The notes under the pieces were generated by a model. It did not search any database, was not told where the DNA came from, and worked only from the letters and a program-made list of their open reading frames with translations. A program made the position numbers and the translations under genes. DNA of 64,000 nucleotides, from positions 62,001 through 126,000 of the forward strand of contig NZ_JAOQJI010000006.1 in the NCBI RefSeq assembly GCF_025567125.1. Reading direction: 5' to 3'. Of this stretch, positions 24,805 to 33,101 are shown one piece after another; positions within the stretch are counted from its first letter, which is position 1; each line of letters begins with the position of its first letter. This DNA is from Phocaeicola fibrisolvens (lineage in GTDB: Bacteria; Bacteroidota; Bacteroidia; Bacteroidales; Bacteroidaceae).

Positions 24805-25650
24805 TTATCCGTTGTTCCGGTATTCTAGCGGACTCATTCCCACATAGCGTTTAAAATATTTCCCGAAAAAGGAAACATTGGCAAAGTTCAGGGAGTCGGA
24901 AATGTTCTGGATGGAAAGCTGTGAAGATTTCAATTGTGATTTTGCATCCATGATAACCATAGACGAGATGATGTCGACACAAGTTTTTCCGGTGATTTGT
25001 TTCACTGTGGTACACAGATGGGCGTGAGTGATGTTCAGTTTTTCTGCATACCAGGCTACGTTGCGTGTCTGACTGTAGTGTTGCATGACCAGCTGAGTGA
25101 AATTGCGACAAATCAGTTCACTTTTTGACAAAGAATGAACTTCATCAGTTTTATTTCGGTAAAGGATGGAGATACCCTTATGGATGTCGGCATACAAATT
25201 GGAAGCCATTTCCTGTCTGATTTTCTCTGGAAAGAATTCGTACATTTTTATCAGCAGCTGTAGGTAGGCTTCCATCATTTTCGTACCTTCCGGCCTCAGA
25301 TTGATGACAGGACGGCCGAGGGTAAGATACATAGAATCGAGAAAAGCATGCGACTGAAGGTTGTGTTCCATGTATTGGGATGAAAATCCTAGAAAGTAGA
25401 TGTTCAGGTCGCCTTCAATGCTATGTATCTGAAAAATACTTCCAGGAGTAAGGGTGATGAGATTATTGGCTTCTACTTTTATTTTGTTGAGATTTACCGA
25501 CGCCTCCACTTCGCCAGAAGTACACAGCACAAAAATTTCACATTTCAGTCGTACCGGATAATTGGTGTATAGTCCTAGCAGTTCCTTGCTGATACCAGTA
25601 CCTGCCAGCCATTCCTCCGGCAAATCTATTTTAGGAAGTTCTTTTTCCAT
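24805..25650 (-). CDS. AraC-family transcriptional regulator
   Basis: 281 residues, cytoplasmic. Seen: an N-terminal beta-rich cupin-like part (about residues 25-110: VRLKCEIFVLCTSGEVEASVNLNKI, LITLTPGSIFQI), a helical middle, and a C-terminal double HTH (about 185-281) with KLNITHAHLCTTVKQITGKT and ISDSLNFANVSFFGKYFKRYVGMSPLEYR. Known: this architecture is typical of ligand-responsive activators. Neighbours: the outer-membrane receptor gene lies upstream on the same strand (40 bp gap), and array A and the propeller regulator lie downstream. Own promoter at 25667-25674. The regulated gene is not evident, and the adjacent receptor is the first candidate. Confidence 0.85.
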   Translation of the reverse strand: MEKELPKIDLPEEWLAGTGISKELLGLYTNYPVRLKCEIFVLCTSGEVEASVNLNKIKVEANNLITLTPGSIFQIHSIEGDLNIYFLGFSSQYMEHNLQSHAFLDSMYLTLGRPVINLRPEGTKMMEAYLQLLIKMYEFFPEKIRQEMASNLYADIHKGISILYRNKTDEVHSLSKSELICRNFTQLVMQHYSQTRNVAWYAEKLNITHAHLCTTVKQITGKTCVDIISSMVIMDAKSQLKSSQLSIQNISDSLNFANVSFFGKYFKRYVGMSPLEYRNNG

Positions 25651-25666
25651 CGAATCTTATTTTTCG

Positions 25667-25674
25667 CAAAGATA
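25667..25674 (-). promoter_or_regulatory. Promoter of the AraC gene
   Basis: TATCTTTG on the minus strand, predicted start near 25660, ten bases before the ATG. No clear -33 element. Confidence 0.5.
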
Positions 25675-25690
25675 AGAAATTCGCCGTAAA

Positions 25691-28159
25691 TTACTGCATT
25701 TGTCCACCTGTCTTGTTTTCCCCTCCTGCTTTTATATCGTCGTTTGTAATGCTTCTCTGCGTTTTCTTTACTTGTGTCTTCAGTTCACCGAATCGCCAGC
25801 TGATACTGATTCCGTATCTTCTTGAAGGATAGCGGCTTTCCGACCAGGAACGGAAGGTGTCTGTAATTGTCTCGTTGTTGTATGAAGTATATTTCTGCAA
25901 AAAACTGCTGGCATAGAGTGAGATGTTGAGGCGCTTTTCTTTCAGGAAAGAGCGGCTCAGGTTGATTCCGTAATAGTAAAAGGACGATCCTTTTCCTTGC
26001 AAAGAAATGTTGGGTGTGCTCCCTCCTCCGTAGAGGCTAAGGCGGAGTTCCCATGGAATGGTTTGCTGTACGTTGGCAAACAAGTTGCCGTTGAATCCGT
26101 TATTGCTGGCATTGAGTGCTTGACTTTGGTAGTCAGCGTAGCTTCCGCTTGCGTTGACCGAAATACGGGTAGTGCTTCCTGGATTCCAGTTCATCCACAA
26201 GGAAAGGCGGGTCTGCTGACTTTTCCCTACATTCCCATACGTGTTTTCCTGTACTCCATTGTTCATGAAAGAGTAGGCTTCGATGCCATTGTTGGTGAAG
26301 GTATAAGTGAGATTGGCGTTCAGGTTAAATTTGGCACTGAAACGGTTGTATGTCAGTCCGAGTATATGAGCTTTTTCCGTATCCAGGTCCGGATTTCCGT
26401 AGCTTACGGAAGTGGGGTTACTGGTATCCCGGAAGGGGTTCAGGTACCATATTCCAGGGCGGTTGATGCGCATGTTGTAGTTGGCTCTCAGGGTAGAAGT
26501 TGTTCCTAGCATATAAGAAAGGTTTACCGTAGGAACCACGTCGTCGAATCCCGTGTGAAAGTTGCGTTCGGGCATATAGTCATATTTCACATCCATAAAA
26601 GTGTGTTCGTAACGTACGCCTGCTTTTGCTCCGAATTTCTTCCATTTCAGTTGATAGTCAGCGTATGCAGCAAGAATCTGTTGTTTCTGCTGGTATTTAC
26701 TGGAAAGATTTTCACTGGCTTCCATTTCTCCCTGTGCGTTTTCGATATAGTATTTGCTGTCGCTGTAGTTGTCACGGAATATGTATTTCATACCGGCATC
26801 TATATAGTGAATGTCGTTCAGTGGATTCACGTAGTCTATTTGTGCAGTATGCTCTGCTGTGTGGGCTTTGTTGTCGAAATATTGGTGAAGAAGTTCGAAA
26901 GGAACATTTTTTATGTCTTCGTAATAGGTATCTGCTTCGTTGTTGTTAGGGGCATTGTTGAACTTATACGACAGTGTGAGGTATTCACCTTTTTTCCGGA
27001 ATGAATGCTGGTAGTCTGCGTTGATTCCGATGTTTCCAAATTCGCTGACTGAGTTGTTGGGACTCCGGTAGCTGTATCGTTCATTCCATGTATCGTCTTT
27101 CATGACGGTTTGTGATTCACTGTGGATATCAAAATTTCCGCCAAATATATTGGCAGAGAATGTAATAAGGTTCAAAGTGTCGATTTCGTAGCTTCCTTCG
27201 ATGTTGCCGAACTGGAAATTTCCTTTGTTTTTCGAAAATCCTTCGTTGAGCAGGTGCCGGTAGTCGGAAGAGGTGAAGTCTTCTCGTCCGCTTTCGGAAT
27301 AATTTCTCGGCTGGTTCTGATAATTATAGGAATAGTTTCCAGTAACGGTAAATTTCCCGACCTGCACAGTTCCGTATGCATAACCTGAAACGCCCATGTT
27401 TCCGGCATTGCCTCCCAACGTGACGTTATATCCTTGCATTTTTGCATCGGTCGTGATGATGTTCAGTATACCGCCGATACCTTCTGCGTCGTATTTGGCT
27501 CCTGGCTCAGTGATGACTTCAATGGACTTGACCGAGTTGGCTGGAAGACTTCTCAGCACTTCTTTCGGGTTGTTGCTCATCAGGGTATTGGGCTTTCCGT
27601 TTACATGTACCTTAAAATTACTGGACCCGTTCACTTCAATGTTGTCTTCACCATCTACAGTGACAAGTGGTACTTTTCTTAACATTTCAAGAGTCGTATT
27701 GGTTTTTGAGTCCGGGTCGTCTTCAATGCTGTAGGAGATTTTGTCGATTTCAGCCTTTACGAGAGGTTTTTGTGCCACTACTTCTACTCCCTTGAGCATT
27801 TGAGTGTCGTCGTAGGTATATAATGTGCCCAAATCGGCCACAGGGTTGGCTTCTGTCAGCGTGAAATGACGGATAACTGTTCGTTTGCCTACAGACGTGA
27901 TTTGCAGGGTGTAGTTCCCTTTTTGGGGAAGTCTCTCTTGAAATCTTCCTTTTTCATCCGTTACATTCATTTTGACGGGTTTGTTGGGGGAAGTTTTTAA
28001 TGTGATGCGGATAGTGGCATAAGGTTCACTTTCGTGAGTAAGTGAATCTGTGAGTATCCCTTTTACTATATAGTGGGAGGATTGGGCTTGTACGTTGAAT
28101 ACTTGAAAAATCATCAGGATGAGAATGCCTGCCATGCGAATGACTGTCTTGTGTTTCAT
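25691..28159 (-). CDS. Outer-membrane beta-barrel receptor (OMP_b-brl family, TonB-receptor-like)
   Basis: 822 residues. Seen: signal peptide to about residue 25 (ILILMIFQVFNVQA), a carboxypeptidase-regulatory-like domain (about 30-115, VKGILTDSLTHESEPYATIRI), a plug-like segment (about 120-225, with KISYSIEDDPDSKTNTTLEM, LRSLPANSVKSIEVITEPGA and EGIGGILNI), then a barrel to near the C terminus (…YGISISWRFGELK) followed by a polar tail. Known: this OMP_b-brl_3 branch resembles TonB-dependent receptors but usually lacks a SusD partner, and its cargo is unknown. No SusD gene is nearby. Promoter at 28211-28218. Transcribed divergently from the DUF4493 operon. Confidence 0.8.
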   Translation of the reverse strand: MKHKTVIRMAGILILMIFQVFNVQAQSSHYIVKGILTDSLTHESEPYATIRITLKTSPNKPVKMNVTDEKGRFQERLPQKGNYTLQITSVGKRTVIRHFTLTEANPVADLGTLYTYDDTQMLKGVEVVAQKPLVKAEIDKISYSIEDDPDSKTNTTLEMLRKVPLVTVDGEDNIEVNGSSNFKVHVNGKPNTLMSNNPKEVLRSLPANSVKSIEVITEPGAKYDAEGIGGILNIITTDAKMQGYNVTLGGNAGNMGVSGYAYGTVQVGKFTVTGNYSYNYQNQPRNYSESGREDFTSSDYRHLLNEGFSKNKGNFQFGNIEGSYEIDTLNLITFSANIFGGNFDIHSESQTVMKDDTWNERYSYRSPNNSVSEFGNIGINADYQHSFRKKGEYLTLSYKFNNAPNNNEADTYYEDIKNVPFELLHQYFDNKAHTAEHTAQIDYVNPLNDIHYIDAGMKYIFRDNYSDSKYYIENAQGEMEASENLSSKYQQKQQILAAYADYQLKWKKFGAKAGVRYEHTFMDVKYDYMPERNFHTGFDDVVPTVNLSYMLGTTSTLRANYNMRINRPGIWYLNPFRDTSNPTSVSYGNPDLDTEKAHILGLTYNRFSAKFNLNANLTYTFTNNGIEAYSFMNNGVQENTYGNVGKSQQTRLSLWMNWNPGSTTRISVNASGSYADYQSQALNASNNGFNGNLFANVQQTIPWELRLSLYGGGSTPNISLQGKGSSFYYYGINLSRSFLKEKRLNISLYASSFLQKYTSYNNETITDTFRSWSESRYPSRRYGISISWRFGELKTQVKKTQRSITNDDIKAGGENKTGGQMQ

Positions 28160-28210
28160 GATTAAGGTGGCTTGTGTGCTATTAGGTTTAAATTGTGAAG
28201 ATTAACTTTT

Positions 28211-28218
28211 CAAATATA
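28211..28218 (-). promoter_or_regulatory. Promoter of the outer-membrane receptor gene
   Basis: TATATTTG on the minus strand matches TAnnTTTG. Predicted start near 28204, leader about 45 bases. Confidence 0.55.
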
Positions 28219-28455
28219 CGAAAAAAATGAAATAACCGGTGTTTGAGGGATAAAAATTGAATTAAATTTCGCTCTGTCTTGCTGTATGTATTTGGCGGCC
28301 CTTTATTTAAGATTTGAAAAACAGACTATCTAAATCTAAAAAAAAGATTGTTTAAAATGTAGTTATCAGGCATATTTATTCAGTTCCTCTTTGCTCGTTT
28401 TAAAAATCAGACAAAAATAAAATAAATAGACCTTGTGGGAATTTTGAATTTGGTG

Positions 28456-28463
28456 TTACTTTG
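28456..28463 (+). promoter_or_regulatory. Probable promoter of the DUF4493/PCMD operon
   Basis: TTACTTTG differs from TAnnTTTG at the second base. CTTG stands about 20 bases upstream. Predicted start near 28470, about 22 bases before ATG 28492. A degenerate match suggests dependence on an activator. Confidence 0.4.
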
Positions 28464-28491
28464 CACACGAAAAGAAAAATTTTATTATCAG

Positions 28492-29313
28492 ATGAAAATG
28501 AAAAACTATTTGAAGGTATTTTTCTCATTGGCGCTACTTTTCTCTTTAGGAGGTTGCAGCAGTGAGAAAGAACAAGAGAGTGTTTCTGGACAAGGCAGCA
28601 TTATGGTTGATTTGTCGACTAGTCTGTCTTATAAGAGCCGTTCGGTAGACGAAAGTGCTTATCAGAACGTACAGAATTATAAAGTGTCTCTGTATAAGGG
28701 TGACGAAGCCGTTTATACGGATAAACTTTATGGGGAACTGGATGTGGAACAGAAGGTAGACTTCGGAGTGCCTTACACATTGACTGCTTACTATGGAGAA
28801 GACGTGCCTGCGGGTTATGACAAACTTTATGTGAAGGGAAGTGAAACCTTTACGGTTTCTCAGGGAGATAGAAAGACCGTTTCTATCACTTGCAAACCTG
28901 CCAATGCAAAAATGAAGCTTGTTTACAAAGGAAATGATGACAGCGATCAGTTTGAAGATTATTTTAAAGACTGTACTGTTTCTATCAAAACTGACTACAT
29001 GAGCGATGCATGGACAATGAACAAATCAAATGAAGGTCAGGAACTTTATCTGAAGACCGGTGACGAAGGTGTGAAAGCCACTTTGTCGTTTGCTTTGACA
29101 GATAAAAATGGTTCTCCTGTGACAGTGAGTGGATTTGAAAGCAGCAAAGAAATCGACTTGAAGCCGTGTTATTCTTATACATTGACCATTAAACCTAATC
29201 AAACGGAGATTGCTGGAGGTAAGTTTGGCCTGACGGTAACGGTAGATGACGGTGTGACAGAAGAAGATGTAACAGTGGAAATCCCTGGCGAATATATTCC
29301 AACTTCAAAATAA
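28492..29313 (+). CDS. DUF4493-type lipoprotein, operon gene 1
   Basis: 273 residues from ATG 28492. The frame is open upstream but has no signal peptide there. Seen: type II signal peptide with lipobox SLGGC (Cys22), then SSEKEQE, an acidic stretch like a surface-export signal, then GSIMVDL (strand-like) and YKSRS with Arg50. The rest is beta-rich: VQNYKVSLYKGDEAVY, a PYTLTAYYGEDVPAG segment, SETFTVSQGDRKTVSITCKPANAKMKLVY, and a C-terminal half ending VDDGVTEEDVTVEIPGE. Known: this order matches Pfam DUF4493, Bacteroidota lipoproteins of unknown role. Inferred: surface-exposed component of the structure made by this operon. Twelve bases separate it from the next gene. Confidence 0.75.
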   Translation: MKMKNYLKVFFSLALLFSLGGCSSEKEQESVSGQGSIMVDLSTSLSYKSRSVDESAYQNVQNYKVSLYKGDEAVYTDKLYGELDVEQKVDFGVPYTLTAYYGEDVPAGYDKLYVKGSETFTVSQGDRKTVSITCKPANAKMKLVYKGNDDSDQFEDYFKDCTVSIKTDYMSDAWTMNKSNEGQELYLKTGDEGVKATLSFALTDKNGSPVTVSGFESSKEIDLKPCYSYTLTIKPNQTEIAGGKFGLTVTVDDGVTEEDVTVEIPGEYIPTSK

Positions 29314-29325
29314 AAGACGAAAAAT

Positions 29326-30666
29326 ATGAAAAGATATAAAGGTTTAATTTGGCTTTTAGGCCTTATGATAGGATTTTCATCTTGTGAGATGCGCGATGAA
29401 ATCTTAGGAAAGAATGAATTAGGCGAGAACGCCGGTACACTGGAACTTAATTTGACTTCAGTATACAATGGAGTAGAAATGAGTCGTGCCGGTGAAGTGG
29501 TAGATAACGGTACTACTACGGGTAATTTCAATGAGGAAGATATCAATGTAGACGGTTATACACTGGTCGTTACGAATACAGATACGCAGGAAGAAGTGGC
29601 AAAAGGTCTTGTCAGTGAATTGAAAAATGCAGATGGCAAGGTGTTGATTCCATTGAATGAAGGTAACTATTCTGTAAAAGCTTATAATTATGACGGTGCA
29701 AACGTGAGCGTTTCAGAACGTCCATATTTTAAAGGTGAACAGACTTTTTCTGTAAAGAAAGGTATTTCTACCAATGTAGGACTGAACTGCAAATTGTCTT
29801 GCATTGAAATGGAATTGGGTGTGACTGCTTCTTTCTTGGAAGCTTTCAAAGATGACTATTCAATTACTGTAGACAATGGAGACAATGCCAATCAGATTTT
29901 CAATAAAGATAATCTTGGTAAGAAATATTATTTCCAGACTCCGAGCCAGAAAAATAGTCTGAATGTGTCAGTAAAAGCTACTTCAACGGAAGGTAATTTT
30001 ATTGAATTGGTAGCTACAGTACAGAAACCGGCTGATGCAGAAGGTGGTATTGCCAACTTGGCAGATGGAGATTCTTTTGTAATCAATCTGACTGACGAAG
30101 GTTCTACTGATTCTTATCTTTCTATTGGCTTGACTGTAGACCTGACATTTACAGAAGTTGGAGAAACAATTGAAATTCCGGTAGAAAATATTACTTACGA
30201 CGGACCGAGTGTACCGGGTGGTGAAACTGATCCGGAACCGGAAGCCGCTATTACTTTTGAAGGATTGCCTGCTAAGTATACTTGTACAGCTGGTGATTCT
30301 GAAATTGAAGGTTTGCAAGATGTACATATCTCAGCTACAAGAGGAATTAAAAATTTGAATGTAACGATTTCCGGAGAAATTGCGGGGCTTTTAGGAATGG
30401 TTCAATTGCCTGAAACTTTTGATATCTGTAATATGGATGAAGATGTTAAAGAAAAGGTTATTGGTTTACAACTTGTAACAGATGATGAGTATAACCAATT
30501 GCACGCAGGTACTTGTACTGATTTTACTTTTAAATTAGGCTCACTGCTGGTTTTAATTCCAAAAGTTGTTCAATCAGGAGACAGTGTATTTAACTTGTCT
30601 GTCTCAGATGGAGTAGATACAAAAAGCGGAGATATTACGGTTACAGTAAATCCAAAGGAGGAATAA
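29326..30666 (+). CDS. DUF4493-type lipoprotein with extra C-terminal domain, operon gene 2
   Basis: 446 residues. Seen: lipobox GFSSC (Cys20) followed by EMRDE, strand GTLELNL, then EMSRAGE with Arg54. A DUF4493-like body (about 55-290) includes VDGYTLVVTNTDTQEEV, NYSVKAYNYDGANVSVSE and FSVKKGISTNVGLNCKLS. A C-terminal ~145-residue domain (ITFEGLPAKYTC...GDITVTVNP) is beta-rich and is distantly like the middle of gene 6 in this operon. Known: DUF4493 has no assigned activity. It shares the Cys-strand-(S)R spacing with its neighbours (see findings). Only four bases separate its stop codon from the next ATG, so translation is likely coupled. Confidence 0.75.
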   Translation: MKRYKGLIWLLGLMIGFSSCEMRDEILGKNELGENAGTLELNLTSVYNGVEMSRAGEVVDNGTTTGNFNEEDINVDGYTLVVTNTDTQEEVAKGLVSELKNADGKVLIPLNEGNYSVKAYNYDGANVSVSERPYFKGEQTFSVKKGISTNVGLNCKLSCIEMELGVTASFLEAFKDDYSITVDNGDNANQIFNKDNLGKKYYFQTPSQKNSLNVSVKATSTEGNFIELVATVQKPADAEGGIANLADGDSFVINLTDEGSTDSYLSIGLTVDLTFTEVGETIEIPVENITYDGPSVPGGETDPEPEAAITFEGLPAKYTCTAGDSEIEGLQDVHISATRGIKNLNVTISGEIAGLLGMVQLPETFDICNMDEDVKEKVIGLQLVTDDEYNQLHAGTCTDFTFKLGSLLVLIPKVVQSGDSVFNLSVSDGVDTKSGDITVTVNPKEE

Positions 30667-30670
30667 ACTT

Positions 30671-32353
30671 ATGAAACTAACAAATATAGTATTAGGAATG
30701 TTTCTGGGTGCAGGAGTTTTAGCTTCCTGCCAGTCGGAAATAGAGGAAGCCAAAGGTTATGGTTATCTCCAGTTGTCTTCTGTCGATGTCAATAAGACTG
30801 TAACTTCTCGTGCAGATGTTACGAGTTCAGAAGCAATTGCTGTAGATGTGTTGGATGAATCAGAAACTGTGGTAAAACATGCGGACGATTGGAAAGATTT
30901 AAATGATGTGTTATTGCCGGTTGCCACATATACCATTAAGGCTTATTCTGCAGATAAAGATAAAGAGGCACAGGGCTTTGAGGCACTTCCTTATTATGAG
31001 GGACAGACTGAAGTGGCAATTGAAGCCAATAAAGCAAAAGCGGTAGAGGTGACTTGTAAACTGGCTCAGTCTATGGTGTCTATCAATTGTTCTGAGAGTT
31101 TTAAAAATACCTTTAGTGATTATGCTTGCTCAATTGAGGGGGCAGATGCGTTGAGCATTTCTTTTGCTAAGGATGAGACCCGTGCAGCATACGTGAAATC
31201 AGGTCAGGCCTTGACGTTGAAGGTGGATTTTGGTAATGGAAAGGTTTTCTCTCAACAAATTACTGAAAATGCAGAAGCTGCTTATTATTATAAGGTGAAT
31301 TTGGATATTACGGAAGGTAATGCAACCTTTGACATTACGGTAGACCAAACCATTCATCAGTATGAAGTGGTTGTAAAGGTGCCGACAAAGCAGGAATCTA
31401 CTGATTTGAAGACTGAAGATATCAAGAACGACGTATCTAAGGTTTGGGGACAGTTTGCTTATCTGTCAGGAACTTGCTCTTTGCAGGATGCCGCTTCACC
31501 AGTACAGTTCGCTTACAAAAAGAAATCTGAGTCTGAGTGGAAAACTGTAGAAGCTACTAAGGGAGAGGGCAATGCATATTCAGCTAAGGTATCTCCGTTG
31601 GATTTCAATACAGAATATGAATATTATATCTTGTGTGGAGATAAGATAGGTGAAACTTGTGGGTTTACAACAGAAGCCTTTGAAGAAATTCCGAACTTGA
31701 GTTTTGATAATTGGACGCAAAATGGGAAAAATTGGTATCCTAATTCAGAAGCTTCAAATAGTTACTGGGCTACAGGTAATGAAGGGGCAACTACATTGGG
31801 AAGTTCGAATAGTATTCCGGTAGAAGGTAGTGATGCTCGAACAGGTAAGGCTGGAAAACTGGAGACAGTAACTGTGCCTTTGGTTGGATATGCGGCTGGT
31901 AATTTGTTAATCGGTTCTTATTCTACTAATCTCAATGATATGGCTTCTAGTGTACAGTTCGGTCGTTCTTACAATGGTGCACGTCCGGTAAAACTGACAG
32001 GATATTATAAGTATACTCCGGGTACTTCAATGAATAAAAATGGAAAGATTCCTACCGATCGTACTTTGACTGTAGATGAATGTGATATTTATGTAAAGCT
32101 TTGGTCAGGAGATGAGGTTATAGCAGAATCACATTTTATTACGAATCAGACTGTTTCTGAATATACTCGTTTTGATCTTCCGATTGAGTATACAAATATG
32201 ACTAAACGTCCTGATAAGATTACGATTGTAGCTACTTCCAGCCGTTATGGTGGTGAATTTGAAGGGACCAATATGTTTAATACAAAAGTTGTCGGACAAG
32301 TGGCTGCAGGCAGTACCCTTTGGGTAGATGATTTTGAATTGTCATACTATTAA
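30671..32353 (+). CDS. DUF4493 plus PCMD-domain lipoprotein, operon gene 3
   Basis: 560 residues. Seen: lipobox VLASC (Cys20) then QSEIEEAKG, strand GYLQLSS and VTSRADV with Arg47. A DUF4493 body follows to about residue 245 (ATYTIKAYSADKDKEAQ, LPYYEGQTEVAIEANKAKAV, VSINCSESFKNTFSDY), then a fibronectin-III-like segment (about 255-330, VWGQFAYLSGTCS…FNTEYEYYILCGD), then a PCMD domain (about 340-560) opening PNLSFDNWTQNGKNWYPN and ending TLWVDDFELSYY. Known: PCMD (PF13201, putative carbohydrate metabolism domain) is a jelly-roll-like domain found in Bacteroidota surface proteins, with no proven activity. Inferred: the PCMD tip could bind a glycan while the N-terminal part anchors or assembles. 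Confidence 0.75.
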   Translation: MKLTNIVLGMFLGAGVLASCQSEIEEAKGYGYLQLSSVDVNKTVTSRADVTSSEAIAVDVLDESETVVKHADDWKDLNDVLLPVATYTIKAYSADKDKEAQGFEALPYYEGQTEVAIEANKAKAVEVTCKLAQSMVSINCSESFKNTFSDYACSIEGADALSISFAKDETRAAYVKSGQALTLKVDFGNGKVFSQQITENAEAAYYYKVNLDITEGNATFDITVDQTIHQYEVVVKVPTKQESTDLKTEDIKNDVSKVWGQFAYLSGTCSLQDAASPVQFAYKKKSESEWKTVEATKGEGNAYSAKVSPLDFNTEYEYYILCGDKIGETCGFTTEAFEEIPNLSFDNWTQNGKNWYPNSEASNSYWATGNEGATTLGSSNSIPVEGSDARTGKAGKLETVTVPLVGYAAGNLLIGSYSTNLNDMASSVQFGRSYNGARPVKLTGYYKYTPGTSMNKNGKIPTDRTLTVDECDIYVKLWSGDEVIAESHFITNQTVSEYTRFDLPIEYTNMTKRPDKITIVATSSRYGGEFEGTNMFNTKVVGQVAAGSTLWVDDFELSYY

Positions 32354-32361
32354 TATTTTAC

Positions 32362-33090
32362 ATGAAGAAATATTTAATTCTATTACTAACCTTTTTGTGC
32401 GTGGCTTCTGTCCACGCACGAAAAGGTTATGATCGTAATATAAAACCCTCTTTGTTTGTGCCGAAAGGTTCATGGATGGGAGGTGTTACGTTTTCTTATA
32501 CTGAGTTAACAGGAGATAATTATAAGTTCCTGATATTGGATGATATCAATGGTGAAGGATATACGTTTAAGGTGAGTCCTTATGCCGGATATTTTTTCAA
32601 GGATAACATGGCGGCTGGTTTACGTTTGAATTACAACCGTACGTATGCAGATATCGGGAACATTAATCTGGACTTAGGTGATGATCTGACATTTGATATC
32701 AGTGATTATAAATACCTGGAGCATGAATATACTGCTTCCGGTTTTTTGCGTACTTATATGGGACTGGGAAACAGTAAGGTTTTCGGTTTCTTCAATGAAT
32801 TGCGTCTGACGTATGGATATGGACAAGGAAAGACTTTGTCTGGTTCAGACCAGAAAGCTACGGGTACTTACCAGACTTCTCATCGTCTGCAGATAGGTGC
32901 AGCTCCTGGATTGACAGCATTTGTGACAAACAACATGGCCGTGGAAGTTTCCATCAATGTGGTCGGGTTGGATTTCAAATGGATAGAACAGACCACCAAT
33001 CAAGTAGAACATGGGTCATACCGACAGAGTTCTGCAGATTTTAAAATTAATATATTCTCAATTAACATCGGTATTTGTACATATTTTTAA
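32362..33090 (+). CDS. Outer-membrane beta-barrel protein, operon gene 4
   Basis: 242 residues. Seen: cleavable signal peptide MKKYLILLLTFLCVASVHA, then alternating amphipathic strands with many aromatic residues (GVTFSYTELTG, FKVSPYAGYFFKDNMAAGLRL, YTASGFLRTYMGLG, FFNELRLTYGYG, RLQIGAAPGLTAFVTNNMAVEVSINVVG) ending with FSINIGICTYF, whose terminal Phe is the usual outer-membrane barrel signature. The size fits an eight- to ten-stranded OmpA/OmpX-like barrel. It is the only operon member without a lipobox. Inferred: an outer-membrane anchor, export helper or scaffold for the surrounding lipoproteins. Nine bases follow gene 3. Confidence 0.75.
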   Translation: MKKYLILLLTFLCVASVHARKGYDRNIKPSLFVPKGSWMGGVTFSYTELTGDNYKFLILDDINGEGYTFKVSPYAGYFFKDNMAAGLRLNYNRTYADIGNINLDLGDDLTFDISDYKYLEHEYTASGFLRTYMGLGNSKVFGFFNELRLTYGYGQGKTLSGSDQKATGTYQTSHRLQIGAAPGLTAFVTNNMAVEVSINVVGLDFKWIEQTTNQVEHGSYRQSSADFKINIFSINIGICTYF

Positions 33091-33101
33091 ATAGACAGAT
33101 T

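Larger units (their letters stand above)
28160..28491. other. Divergent intergenic region receptor / DUF4493 operon
   Basis: 332 bp, very A+T-rich. Holds the receptor promoter (28211-28218, minus) and the operon promoter (28456-28463, plus). Between them short imperfect repeats (for example GATTTGAAAAACAGACTATC and AGATTGTTTAAAATG) could be regulator sites, but none is clear enough to call. Confidence 0.5.
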